The notes under the pieces are model-generated. The model did no database searches. It saw only the letters and a program-made list of their open reading frames with translations, and was not told the DNA's origin. A stretch of DNA of 32,433 nucleotides from CBCPMX01 sp965120355 (lineage in GTDB: Bacteria > Bacillota > Clostridia > Oscillospirales > Oscillospiraceae), in assembly GCA_965120355.1 (NCBI GenBank), contig CBCPMX010000014.1:1-32433 (forward strand). Direction: 5' to 3'. Below are positions 17,348 to 25,210 of this stretch, piece by piece. The first letter of the stretch is position 1; each line of letters begins with the position of its first letter. The position numbers and the translations under genes are program-made.

Positions 17348-17946
17348 GACGGCTCCGCCGGCGGCTGCCGGTCGGCCTCCTGTTGGGCCTGCAGATCCTC
17401 TATCTCCAGCTGCTCCACCTTGCTGACTTCCACCCGCTGGATCTCCGGCAGGTCCTCCAGAGACTCCAGGCCAAACGTCCGCAGGAAATCCGGCGTCGTC
17501 CTGTACTGAATGGGGCGGCCCGGCACATTGAGCCTGCCGCACTCTTCAATCAGGGTCTTGTTCAGCAAAACTCCAATGGTATAGGAACTGTCCACGCCGC
17601 GGATCTGCTCCACAAACGCCTTGGTGGCCGGCTGGTAATAGGCGATCACCGTCAGGGTTTCCAGCGCCACGGCAGAGAGCTTGGGCGGCTTGCGGGTTTC
17701 CAGCGCCGCCGTAATATAGTCTGCCTGTTCTCTGGCCGAGCACATCTGATAGCTGTCCTCCAGCCGCACCAGCCGAATGCCGCGGCGCTCAAACGCCAGA
17801 TTATCCTGCAGGGCCTCCGCAGCGGCCACAACCTCCTCCGGGCCGCACTGCAGCGCCACGGCCAGGCGGGAAATTGCCACCGGTTCCCCCGCGGCAAAGA
17901 GGATGGCCTCAATCGCCCGCTGCATATCAAGCTGTTCCACCGGCAT
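17344..17946 (-). CDS. scpB: Segregation and condensation protein B
   Basis: A 200-residue ScpB: two winged-helix domains with 'AIEAILFAAGEPV' at 10-22, 'ALETLTVIAYYQPATK' and 'RGVDSSYTIGVLL' in the middle and 'RPIQYRTTPDFLRTFGL' near 155. With ScpA and SMC it forms the condensin complex that organises and separates replicated chromosomes. Overlaps scpA by 20 bp and the DUF2953 start by 4 bp. Confidence 0.95.
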   Translation of the reverse strand: MPVEQLDMQRAIEAILFAAGEPVAISRLAVALQCGPEEVVAAAEALQDNLAFERRGIRLVRLEDSYQMCSAREQADYITAALETRKPPKLSAVALETLTVIAYYQPATKAFVEQIRGVDSSYTIGVLLNKTLIEECGRLNVPGRPIQYRTTPDFLRTFGLESLEDLPEIQRVEVSKVEQLEIEDLQAQQEADRQPPAEPS

Positions 17947-18736
17947 CCTCCTGTTCTCCCACGCCCTCGTCGGGCATTTTTAAATATGTGACGGTGGTCT
18001 CCCCATGCTCATCTGTCCCCAGATAGATACTTTTCAGCTTACTCAGTTCCAACACCGCCAGAAATGTGGCCACCAGCTCCGATCGGGTTTTGTTCCCCCG
18101 GAACAGCTGCCGGAACTTGGACACCGCTCCGCTGAGCAGGCTCTTCAGGATCTGCGCCGCCTTGGTGGTGACGGGATACGGTTCTGCCCCCACAATGCCG
18201 GCAAAGGCCGACGGCGGCGGCGGGAGACGCTTTTCACTGCGCTCGGCCAGATTGGCATAGGCCCGCACCAGATCCATTTTGTCATGCTGGTAGTGGTAGG
18301 TATGGTCCACCGCCAAAGGCTCCGCCGCCTTGGTGAACTGGGCGCGGCCCAAGTCGTTGCGGCCCTCCAGAATCTGCGCGGCGGTCTTCAGCTGCTCATA
18401 GGCGTCCCGCCGGCGGCGCTCTTCCAGTGAGCGGATCAACAGTTCCATCTCTGTCAGGGCTTCTTCCCGGTCCTCCAGGCTCAGAAGCATTTTGCTCTTG
18501 ATATAGACCAAATAGGACGCCATGGTCAGAAACGAACTGGCAATCTCCAGATCCATCCGCTTCATCTCGTCCAGATAGGCCAGATACTGGTCCAGAATCT
18601 CCGAGATCTGGATGTCCTTGATTTCAATTTTATTCTTGCTCAGCAGCAGCAAGATCACGTCCAGGGGGCCGTCAAAATCCTCCATGGTCTCTTTGGACTT
18701 GACGACGGCCTGGAGATGATAGCGTGGTTCCTCCAT
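17927..18736 (-). CDS. scpA: Segregation and condensation protein A
   Basis: A 269-residue kleisin with the N-terminal 'DFDGPLDVILLLLSKNKIEIKDI' SMC-neck-binding region (about 20-42), a helical middle and a C-terminal winged helix that binds the SMC head. The ATG at 18736 has GGAGAGG 4 nt upstream and follows the M50 stop by only 8 bp; the 15 extra residues of the longer frame come from the protease gene's end. Confidence 0.95.
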   Translation of the reverse strand: MEEPRYHLQAVVKSKETMEDFDGPLDVILLLLSKNKIEIKDIQISEILDQYLAYLDEMKRMDLEIASSFLTMASYLVYIKSKMLLSLEDREEALTEMELLIRSLEERRRRDAYEQLKTAAQILEGRNDLGRAQFTKAAEPLAVDHTYHYQHDKMDLVRAYANLAERSEKRLPPPPSAFAGIVGAEPYPVTTKAAQILKSLLSGAVSKFRQLFRGNKTRSELVATFLAVLELSKLKSIYLGTDEHGETTVTYLKMPDEGVGEQEDAGGTA

Positions 18737-18744
18737 GACCTCTC

Positions 18745-19437
18745 CTACAGTCTCGACAGCAGCGTGAACGGGAACCAGCACACCCGGCTCAGGATGTTCA
18801 GCAGTCCGCTGCGCAAAACCGTCAGCGGCGTGTCCAGCACGCCCAGAAGAAGCAGCGCCATCAGCAGAAACATGCCATACCGCTCATACCGCATCAATTT
18901 TAAATATGCCCGATCCGGCAGGCACGCAAACAAGACTTTGCTGCCGTCCAGCGGGGAAATGGGCAGAATATTGAACACCGCCAGGCCGACGCTCAACACC
19001 GCCGTGTATTCCAAAAACGAAATGACATACTCCAGCACAGCATGACTTCCCGCGCGGCTATACACCACATAGTACAAAACCGCCCGCACCAACAGCGCCG
19101 CCATGGCCAGCAGCACGTTGGACACCGGTCCGGCCAGGGCCGTCAAGGCCATGTCCCGCTTGGGGTGCTTAAAATTGCGCATATTCACCGGCACCGGTTT
19201 GGCCCAACCGAACTGAAACACGGCCATCATAATCAGGCCAAAAATATCAATGTGACGCAGCGGATTCAGTGTCAGCCGCCCCGCGTCTCTGGCCGTGGTG
19301 TCTCCCAGCCAGAGAGCCACCACACCGTGGCAGGTCTCATGAAACACAATGCACAGCAGCGACGCCGCCACAACGGTCACCGCCGACAACACGCCGCCAA
19401 ACTCCAGCTGCTGGAGCCACTGGGTAAACGCCTCCAT
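18745..19437 (-). CDS. Site-2-protease-like M50 family membrane metallopeptidase
   Basis: A 230-residue integral membrane protein with about five or six hydrophobic segments. Zinc ligands His33, Glu34 (catalytic) and His37 are in HETCH, and the distal Asp164 is in 'NILPISPLDG', so both metal-site motifs are intact. It resembles the short YwhC-type proteases lacking a PDZ domain. The substrate is unknown; adjacency to scpAB is common in Clostridia. The ATG at 19437 follows GGGAGG by 7 nt and lies about 20 nt from the predicted transcription start; the longer upstream frame is rejected. Confidence 0.88.
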   Translation of the reverse strand: MEAFTQWLQQLEFGGVLSAVTVVAASLLCIVFHETCHGVVALWLGDTTARDAGRLTLNPLRHIDIFGLIMMAVFQFGWAKPVPVNMRNFKHPKRDMALTALAGPVSNVLLAMAALLVRAVLYYVVYSRAGSHAVLEYVISFLEYTAVLSVGLAVFNILPISPLDGSKVLFACLPDRAYLKLMRYERYGMFLLMALLLLGVLDTPLTVLRSGLLNILSRVCWFPFTLLSRL

Positions 19438-19462
19438 GGGCCCGCCTCCCTTCGATTCTCCT

Positions 19463-19491
19463 AGTATACCATCGTCTATGGGAAATTTCAA
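19463..19491 (-). promoter_or_regulatory. Sigma-A promoter of the M50-scpAB-DUF2953-ytfJ operon
   Basis: Leftward TTGAAA (19486-19491), 17-bp spacer, TATACT (19463-19468): five of six matches in each hexamer. In the 378-bp gap 19438-19815 I see only this promoter and the rplT terminator; the middle (about 19500-19760) holds no convincing gene. Confidence 0.75.
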
Positions 19492-19765
19492 CGGTTTCTG
19501 CTCCGGAAGCCGGTCCAATGCAGGCCGGTCAATTTGCATAAAAGTGGACTTTGCCGCTTTTTTTGACTGCTGCAGCGCCTCTGCCCGGACGAAGTGAATT
19601 CGCCCGGCGCCAATCCGCAATTGACTGCTGCGCAACAACGCGCCCTGTCCGGGCTTCCCAGGACGCCTGTCACAGCTTTCCGGTTCCGCAACATGGTTTT
19701 TGACACGCTCCCATATCCGCTCCCCCGCCAGCGCCGCACATGCCGGCGTTGGTTTTGCCAAAACG

Positions 19766-19793
19766 CAAAGCCGGCGCGGATGCGCCGGCTTTT
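19766..19793 (-). terminator. Terminator of infC-rpmI-rplT
   Basis: AAGCCGGCGC pairs with GCGCCGGCTT (19768-19777 and 19782-19791) around GGAT, 22 bp past the rplT stop. The leftward tail is TTTGCGTTTTG, imperfect but T-rich. Confidence 0.7.
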
Positions 19794-19815
19794 ATAAGCA
19801 CCTGTATGCGGTTAC

Positions 19816-20172
19816 TCAGGCAATCTGCGCCTTGGCTGTCTCCACCAGGGCGGCAAACGCGGTGGGATCGTTGATGGCCATCTCGGAAAGCATCTTGCGG
19901 TTCATCTCGATGCCGGCCTTCTTCAGTCCGTACATAAAGCGGGAATAGTTCAGGCCATAGGGGGCCACGGCGGCAGAAATACGAGTGATCCACAGCTGAC
20001 GGAAATTGCGCTTTTTCTGCTTGCGGCCGATATAGGCATAGTTGCCGGACTTCTTGACGGCCTGCTTGGCCATCTTAAAATGCTTGGACTTGCTGCCCCA
20101 ATAGCCCTTGGCGAGCTTGAGGACCTTATTTCTTCTCTTGCGCGTCATCATCGCGCCTTTAATTCTAGCCAT
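19816..20172 (-). CDS. rplT: 50S ribosomal protein L20
   Basis: A 118-residue L20 with the basic N-terminal 'TRKRRNKVLKLAKGYWGSKS' extension and the globular 'LWITRISAAVAPYGLNYSRFM' part. It is essential for early 50S assembly. In Bacillus L20 also represses its operon by binding the infC leader, which is relevant to the leader hairpin here. AGGAGGAT precedes the ATG. Confidence 0.98.
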   Translation of the reverse strand: MARIKGAMMTRKRRNKVLKLAKGYWGSKSKHFKMAKQAVKKSGNYAYIGRKQKKRNFRQLWITRISAAVAPYGLNYSRFMYGLKKAGIEMNRKMLSEMAINDPTAFAALVETAKAQIA

Positions 20173-20206
20173 TTGGTATCATCCTCCTATGTGAAAACTT
20201 CAGCGA

Positions 20207-20404
20207 TTATTTGTAAGGGATCATTTTCTTGATCGCAGCCTCGTTGGTCACGTCGGCATAAGCGCCGGCGCGCAGGCCTCTTTTGCGCTTGGTGTTTTTC
20301 TTCGTGAGGATGTGGCTCTTATATGCGTGCGCTCTCTTGACCTTGCCGGTCTTGGTGAGGTTGAATCTCTTCTTCGCGCCGCTATGGGTCTTGATCTTAG
20401 GCAT
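20207..20404 (-). CDS. rpmI: 50S ribosomal protein L35
   Basis: A 65-residue, strongly basic L35 (MPKIKTHSGAKKRF opening), full length. Stands between infC and rplT in the conserved order, 34 bp before rplT and 30 bp after infC; AAGGAGCAGC lies upstream of its ATG. Confidence 0.98.
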   Translation of the reverse strand: MPKIKTHSGAKKRFNLTKTGKVKRAHAYKSHILTKKNTKRKRGLRAGAYADVTNEAAIKKMIPYK

Positions 20405-20434
20405 ATTGCTGCTCCTTCCGTATATGGATCTGGG

Positions 20435-20950
20435 TTACTTGGTTTTCGGGCTTAAAAACATCGTCATGTGACGACCGTCCAGCTTTGGATTCTTCTCCAC
20501 GTTCGCCACTTCCGAACACGCTTCGCCGAACTGCACCAGGAGCTGTTCTCCGATGTTGGTGTGGGCCATTTCACGTCCCCGGAAACGGACTGTCACCTTG
20601 ACGCGGTTGCCCTCCTTCAGGAACTTCTGCGCATTTTTCAGCTTGACGTTAAAGTCATTTGTGTCGATGCCGGGGGACATGCGGACCTCCTTGATCTCCA
20701 CAACATGCTGATTTTTCCTGGCTTCCTTTTCTTTTTTCATTTGCTCGAAGCGGAACTTGCCATAGTCCATAATCTTGCAGACCGGCGGGTTAGAGCCCGG
20801 CGCAATCTTTACAAGATCCATTTCCTTTTCATAGGCCATGTTCAGCGCGTCGCGGGAAGACATGATGCCCAGTTGGGCGCCATCCGGGCCAATCACCCGC
20901 ACTTCCTTATCACGAATGTCCTCATTGAGCTGATGGTCAAACTTGCCGAT
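20435..20950 (-). CDS. infC: Translation initiation factor IF-3, with ATC start codon
   Basis: A 171-residue IF-3: N domain 'NEDIRDKEVRVIGPDGAQLG', basic linker 'FEQMKKEKEARKNQ' and C domain 'RMSPGIDTNDFNVKLKNAQKFL'. It prevents premature subunit joining and checks the initiator tRNA. No ATG, GTG or TTG lies where the protein should begin. Instead ATC GGC AAG (20950 leftward) follows a strong GGAGGTG by 7 nt and gives the normal length. IF-3 genes with AUU, AUC or AUA starts are known and let IF-3 repress itself by rejecting such codons. The far upstream ATG (21055) would add 35 unrelated residues translated from the leader. Confidence 0.9.
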   Translation of the reverse strand: MGKFDHQLNEDIRDKEVRVIGPDGAQLGIMSSRDALNMAYEKEMDLVKIAPGSNPPVCKIMDYGKFRFEQMKKEKEARKNQHVVEIKEVRMSPGIDTNDFNVKLKNAQKFLKEGNRVKVTVRFRGREMAHTNIGEQLLVQFGEACSEVANVEKNPKLDGRHMTMFLSPKTK

Positions 20951-20970
20951 GGTAAAGCACCTCCAAACGT

Positions 20971-20998
20971 AAAATGCGGGCGCTGCAAGGCGCCCGCA
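20971..20998 (-). promoter_or_regulatory. infC leader attenuator-like hairpin
   Basis: Leftward TGCGGGCGC, loop CTTGCA, GCGCCCGCA, then TTTTACG: a 9-bp perfect stem with a short T tract, between promoter and infC SD. The L20-controlled leader of Bacillus infC also ends in a terminator at this place. Whether an L20-binding fold is present upstream I could not establish. Confidence 0.6.
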
Positions 20999-21110
20999 CG
21001 AAAACACACAGATCCAATGGATTTGTGAAAGTCGCTGTTCAACCGTTTTGCACAATTTGCTGACGGTGAGGTGCGGGGCCTCCGCTCCTGCTTTGTTTTT
21101 TATTCAAGTT

Positions 21111-21139
21111 ATATTAACATTGTCAGGTCGTCTTGTCAA
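21111..21139 (-). promoter_or_regulatory. Candidate promoter of infC-rpmI-rplT
   Basis: Leftward TTGACA (21134-21139), 17-bp spacer, TAATAT (21111-21116). The -35 overlaps the stop codon of the marR-family gene. An overlapping TATAAC is a competing -10, so the exact start is uncertain. Confidence 0.6.
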
Positions 21140-21588
21140 GTAATTTTTAAAATATTATGGACCATTTTCTCCAACGCACGGTCAACAATTTCCCGCTCCT
21201 CCCCTTCAATGCCGCTGCCCAAAATGGATTCTATCTTCTGGGCTGCTTCGTTGAGGACAGATTTTAGCTCCCGCGCCTGGTCTGTCAGCAAAATACGCTT
21301 ATTGCGGGCATCCGCCTCCGTCCGCTCACAGGTGATAAAGCCCTTCTGCTCCAACGTCACCACCAGAGACGACACGCTGGAGGCTTTCAGGCCCAGGGCG
21401 CCCTCCAGTTCCCGCTGATTGATGCAAGCATGATCCTGGTGGTCAAACAGATATGTCAGCACCCGCGACTGCGGATAGGTCAGGTTGTAGTCCTGGAACA
21501 GCCGGTTGAATGACTGCCGGATCGCGTGGGAAATCAGAGTGATCTTGCTGCCGAAATCGTCAAAATACGCCATATCCGCACGATCCAT
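21136..21588 (-). CDS. MarR-family transcriptional regulator
   Basis: A 150-residue winged-helix repressor: the HTH runs from 'YPQSRVLTYLFDHQ' (about 40-53) through 'NQRELEGALGLKASSVSSLVVTLEQKGFI' and the wing 'DARNKRILLTDQ'. The ATG at 21588 follows GGAGGG by 7 nt; the longer frame's 22 extra residues overlap the promoter. It lies directly downstream of the aldo/keto reductase gene but has its own very strong promoter, so a link to that enzyme is possible, not shown. The ligand is unknown. Confidence 0.9.
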   Translation of the reverse strand: MDRADMAYFDDFGSKITLISHAIRQSFNRLFQDYNLTYPQSRVLTYLFDHQDHACINQRELEGALGLKASSVSSLVVTLEQKGFITCERTEADARNKRILLTDQARELKSVLNEAAQKIESILGSGIEGEEREIVDRALEKMVHNILKIT

Positions 21589-21624
21589 ACCGCGCCCTCC
21601 TGTCTGTTGTGCAAGTTTTCGAAT

Positions 21625-21654
21625 ATTATACCCCATCGGGTGGAATTTTGTCAA
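21625..21654 (-). promoter_or_regulatory. Sigma-A promoter of the marR-family gene
   Basis: Leftward TTGACA (21649-21654), 18-bp spacer, TATAAT (21625-21630): both hexamers perfect. It sits in the 87-bp gap after the aldo/keto reductase stop. Confidence 0.85.
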
Positions 21655-21675
21655 CGAAAACCGGCCTATACCGCC

Positions 21676-22854
21676 TCAATCAAATCTCCCCGCCAGATTC
21701 TTTGCCCGGGCAGCGATCTTATAGATGGGGTTTTCCAGGACCCGCCGCACCTCCTTGAGCTTGTCCCGGATCGGGATGCCCTGGGGACAGTGGGTTTCAC
21801 ATTTACCGCAGCCCACACAGCGTCCCGCATTGGATGGCACAGCGCGCAGTGTGGTACACATAAAATACTCTTTCATACCAGTATAGAAATTGTCCGTATA
21901 CCGCAGGTTATAGCTGCGGAAGGCCCCGGGAATGTCCACCCCCTGGGGACAGGGCATGCAGTAGCCGCAGCCGGTACAGCCCACCTTGATCTTTTCATTG
22001 ATGGCCGCCCGGACCCCGGCAATGCGCTTCTGGTCCGCATCTGTCATTTCCCCGACTTCCGCCGCCGACGCAATGCGGACATTTTCCTCCAACATGGCCA
22101 TGGTGTTCATGCCGGACAGCACACAGGTCACCTCCGGCTGGTCCCAGAGCCACCGCAGCCCCCACTCCGCCGGGGAACGGCCCGTTTCAGCCAGCAGACT
22201 CTGGGCCTTCTTCGGCAGCATGTTCACCAGCCGTCCGCCCCGCAGGGGCTCCATGATGATGACGGCCATCCCCAGTTTGGCCGCCGCCTGCAGGCCCGCG
22301 CGGCCCGCCTGGGAATGCTCGTCCATGTAGTTGTATTGAATCTGGCAAAATTCCCATGGATATACTGTCAGCAGTTCCTGGAAGGCGACAGTGTTGCCGT
22401 GGTAGCTGAAGCCCACACGGCGGATCTGGCCGCTGCGCTTCTTTTCCGCCAGCCAGTCCTCCATCCCCAGGCCGCACAGCCGCCGCCAGGTGGCCGCGTC
22501 CGGCAGCATATGCATGAGATAATAGTCGATGTGGTCCGTCTGCAGGCGGCGCAGCTGCTCCTGAAAATACCGCTCCATATCCTCCGGCTTTTTGAGCAGA
22601 TAATGGGGCAGCTTGGTGGCCAGCAGCAGCCGGTCCCGGCAGCCTGTCCGGGCCATGATCTGGCCCAGCGCCGCCTCGCAGCCGCCGTAGATATAGGCCG
22701 TGTCAAAGTAGTTGACGCCGTGGTCCAGCGCCCAGAGAATCTGCCGCTGGGCCTCGTCCAGGTCGATGCCCGTCCCCTTCTTTTGCAGCCGCAGCAGGCC
22801 GAAGCCCAGCTGAGAAATTTCGTCGCCCGTCGCCGGGTTGACTCGATACCGCAT
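21676..22854 (-). CDS. Aldo/keto reductase with C-terminal 4Fe-4S ferredoxin-like clusters
   Basis: A 392-residue protein: a TIM-barrel aldo/keto reductase (about 1-285) with the catalytic tetrad Asp/Tyr (FDTAYIYG), Lys (LLATKL) and His (YYLMHM), and a tail with two Cys clusters, CTGCGYCMPCP and CVGCGKCETHCP, expected to bind 4Fe-4S. Such enzymes are typical of anaerobes; electrons may come from ferredoxin as well as NAD(P)H (inference). I start it at ATG 22854, because GGAGGG ends 6 nt upstream; the ATG at 22860 directly abuts that SD and is unlikely. Substrate unknown. Confidence 0.9.
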   Translation of the reverse strand: MRYRVNPATGDEISQLGFGLLRLQKKGTGIDLDEAQRQILWALDHGVNYFDTAYIYGGCEAALGQIMARTGCRDRLLLATKLPHYLLKKPEDMERYFQEQLRRLQTDHIDYYLMHMLPDAATWRRLCGLGMEDWLAEKKRSGQIRRVGFSYHGNTVAFQELLTVYPWEFCQIQYNYMDEHSQAGRAGLQAAAKLGMAVIIMEPLRGGRLVNMLPKKAQSLLAETGRSPAEWGLRWLWDQPEVTCVLSGMNTMAMLEENVRIASAAEVGEMTDADQKRIAGVRAAINEKIKVGCTGCGYCMPCPQGVDIPGAFRSYNLRYTDNFYTGMKEYFMCTTLRAVPSNAGRCVGCGKCETHCPQGIPIRDKLKEVRRVLENPIYKIAARAKNLAGRFD

Positions 22855-22876
22855 ATGCATCCCTCCGTTTGCCCTC

Positions 22877-22906
22877 AGTATACACTGTTTTGCGCCCGGA
22901 TGCCAG
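22877..22906 (-). promoter_or_regulatory. Candidate promoter of the aldo/keto reductase gene
   Basis: Leftward CTGGCA (22901-22906), 18-bp spacer, TATACT (22877-22882), about 20 bp ahead of the start. Good -10, weak -35. Confidence 0.5.
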
Positions 22907-22926
22907 CGCTTTATAAAAACAAAAGG

Positions 22927-23478
22927 CTATGTTGTGTATTCTGTGGTTTGTCTGGGAATACCGGAAGACCTGCGCACCATCCAATATAAAATTGCCGCGC
23001 AGATGACAGCAAGAAAAATCACAAATTGCAGCAGTCCGAGAAGGCGCGCAGCCCCATCGCTGCATTTTCCGCACGACCACCCACGCATAGCCGCAGTCAC
23101 GCCGCACAGCCCGCTGCGGAAAATCGTCAAAACGCCGCCCAATGCCAGCACCAACGAAATTCCGGCCGTAATCAGCCCGCAAAAGAACCAAACTGCCAAC
23201 AGGAGATCCACAATCAAAGCGGGGATATGGAGCAGCTTAAGCGCCAGATTGATCCCAGCTATGGCGCGAACGTCCCAGTTTTGCCTGTGTGCAAGCAGCA
23301 TAAACAGGACTGCCAGTGCAATGCCCAGGGTCCAAATGCACACAATCCACTTCAAGATCAGACCTCCATGGTCATAAAGGGTGTCCAATGACACATTGAC
23401 GCGGATCATCAGGTACAGCGCAAACAGGATACAATAAGGAAATAAGAACGCTGGAAGTATCAGCAACTATTTTTTCAT
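22927..23478 (-). CDS. Small multi-pass membrane protein, unknown function, TAG at codon 4
   Basis: The frame encodes about 179 residues with four or five hydrophobic segments (for example 'LPAFLFPYCILFALYLMI', 'WIVCIWTLGIALAVLFMLL', 'IVDLLLAVWFFCGLI' and 'FVIFLAVICAAILYWMV') and a CGKC motif. I do not recognise the family. The best start is ATG 23478, 6 nt after AAAGGTGGG, but the frame reads Met-Lys-Lys-TAG (23467-23469) and only then continues, with TTG at 23466 the next possible start. Either translation restarts at that TTG right after the stop, or a point mutation recently disabled the gene. The rest of the frame is intact, which favours a functional or very young allele. Confidence 0.6.
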
Positions 23479-23499
23479 TTGCAGCCCACCTTTAGAAAG

Positions 23500-23534
23500 G
23501 ATCCCCGGCATGGTCCGATACCACGCCGGGGATC
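23500..23534 (-). terminator. Terminator of leuCDB
   Basis: GATCCCCGGCATGG pairs with CCACGCCGGGGATC (one G-T pair) around TCCGATA. It stands 48 bp past the leuB stop; the leftward tail is CTTTCT, so the T tract is poor. Confidence 0.65.
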
Positions 23535-23582
23535 GCTGCTTTCATGCGTCAATTCGCAATTTCTAGCTGCCAGTGTATGAAC

Positions 23583-24668
23583 TCAGCCGTTTTTGACGAT
23601 CTTTTCACAGATCAGATCGCCCATTTTTACAGTACCAATGGCCTCGCCCTCACCGGCAAAGTCGGCGGTATGCCAGCCCTCGGCCAGCACCGCGTCCACG
23701 GCCCGCTCCACCGCGCCGGCTTCCTCCTGAAGCTGGAAGGAATAGCGGAACATCATGGCCACGGACAGGATGGTGGCGATGGGGTTGGCCTTGTCCTGCC
23801 CGGCGATGTCCGGCGCGGAGCCGTGGATCGGCTCGTACAGGCCCGGCGCGGTGTCTCCGATGGAGGCAGACGGCAGCAGGCCGATGGAGCCGGTAATCAT
23901 ACTGGCCTCGTCAGAGAGAATGTCTCCGAACATATTCTCCGTCACCACCACGTCAAACTGACTGGGGTCGCGGACCAGCTGCATGGCGCAGTTGTCCACC
24001 AGCACGTCTTCATATTCCACGTCGGAATACTCCTCCGCCAGCCGGTGCATGACGGACCGCCACAGGCGGCTGGTCTCCAGTACGTTTGCCTTGTCCACGC
24101 TGGAGACCTTTTTGCGGCGCAGGCGGGCCAGCTCAAAGGCGCGGCGGCCAATGCGCTCGATCTCCTTCTCGGAATAGGCCATCAGATCGGTGCATTCCAC
24201 GCCCCGGTCCTCCGTCTCATAGCGGTCACGCTTGCCAAAATAGATGCCGCCGGTCAGCTCCCGGACCATCATCAGGTCAATGCCCTTCTCCGCCGTCTCC
24301 TTTTTCAGGGGGCAGGCGTCCGCCAGGGCGGGCCGCAGAGCCGCAGGACGCAGATTGGCGTACAGGCCCAGATCTTTGCGAATGGCCAGCAGGGCCGTCT
24401 CAGGCCGCTGCTCGGCGGGCTTGTCGCTGCCCCACTTGGGGCCGCCCACGGCGCCCAGCAGCACCGCGTCGCAGGCCCGGCACTTCTCCGCCGTGCCGTC
24501 GGGATAGCTCTTGCCCACCGCGTCGGTGGCACAGCCGCCCATCAGCACATCCGTGTATTCAAAGGTGTGGCCAAAGATCTGGCCCACCTTGTCCATGACC
24601 CGCACCGCCTGGTCCACCACCTCGGGGCCAATGCCGTCGCCGCGGATCAACGCAATTTTATACTTCAT
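23583..24668 (-). CDS. leuB: 3-isopropylmalate dehydrogenase
   Basis: A 361-residue NAD-dependent enzyme oxidising 3-isopropylmalate to the 2-oxo acid of leucine synthesis. Markers: 'IRGDGIGPEVV' opening, 'LRKDLGLYANLRPA'-like substrate loop (about 95-108), 'DNCAMQLVRDPSQFDVVVTENMFGDILSDEAS' and 'PIHGSAPDIAGQDKANP', which holds the NAD-binding site. The ATG at 24668 has GGGGA 8 nt upstream. Last gene of leuC-leuD-leuB; leuA is not in the window. Confidence 0.96.
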   Translation of the reverse strand: MKYKIALIRGDGIGPEVVDQAVRVMDKVGQIFGHTFEYTDVLMGGCATDAVGKSYPDGTAEKCRACDAVLLGAVGGPKWGSDKPAEQRPETALLAIRKDLGLYANLRPAALRPALADACPLKKETAEKGIDLMMVRELTGGIYFGKRDRYETEDRGVECTDLMAYSEKEIERIGRRAFELARLRRKKVSSVDKANVLETSRLWRSVMHRLAEEYSDVEYEDVLVDNCAMQLVRDPSQFDVVVTENMFGDILSDEASMITGSIGLLPSASIGDTAPGLYEPIHGSAPDIAGQDKANPIATILSVAMMFRYSFQLQEEAGAVERAVDAVLAEGWHTADFAGEGEAIGTVKMGDLICEKIVKNG

Positions 24669-24696
24669 GACAAGTTCCCCGTTTCTCAATTGGAAT

Positions 24697-25194
24697 TTAT
24701 TCTGCCACGCCCCGGTCCTTCAGACTTTTCAGCAGGCCGCCGGCCTTGATGATGCCGGTGATAAACGGCGGGAAGGCTGCCGCGTGATACGTCTCCCCCT
24801 TGGTCTCATTGACAATTTCGCCGGTCTCAAAGTCCACGGAGACCTTGTCTCCGGCGGCAATCCCCGCAGCAGCTTCGGGGCATTCCATGATGGGCAGGCC
24901 GATGTTGATGCAGTTGCGGTAAAAAATACGGGCAAAGCTGGAGGCAATGACCACGCTGATGCCGCTGGCCTTGATGGCGATAGGCGCGTGCTCCCGGCTG
25001 GAGCCGCAGCCGAAGTTCCAGTCGGCCACCATGATGTCGCCGGGCTGGACCCGCTGGACAAAGTCCGCGTCGATATCCTCCATGCAGTGGGAGGCCAGGG
25101 CCGCGTGATCCGGCGCATTGAGATAGCGGGCCGGGATGATGACGTCGGTATCCACATTGGACCCGTACTTATGGACATTTCCGGTAATTTTCAT
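24697..25194 (-). CDS. leuD: 3-isopropylmalate dehydratase small subunit
   Basis: A 165-residue LeuD, the swivelling domain of isopropylmalate isomerase: 'GNVHKYGSNVDTDVIIPARYL' opening and 'GCGSSREHAP' near 62-71, which binds substrate. It pairs with LeuC to interconvert 2- and 3-isopropylmalate. The length fits the short, archaeal-like LeuD of Clostridia. The ATG at 25194 follows AAAGGGGA; the longer frame's 30 residues are leuC read in another frame. Confidence 0.95.
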   Translation of the reverse strand: MKITGNVHKYGSNVDTDVIIPARYLNAPDHAALASHCMEDIDADFVQRVQPGDIMVADWNFGCGSSREHAPIAIKASGISVVIASSFARIFYRNCINIGLPIMECPEAAAGIAAGDKVSVDFETGEIVNETKGETYHAAAFPPFITGIIKAGGLLKSLKDRGVAE

Positions 25195-25210
25195 GTGTCG
25201 ATCCCCTTTC

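Noticed and set aside
22860..22860. ATG at 22860 as start of the aldo/keto reductase
   Set aside because: It directly abuts the GGAGGG SD with zero spacing; the ATG at 22854 has the proper 6-nt spacing.
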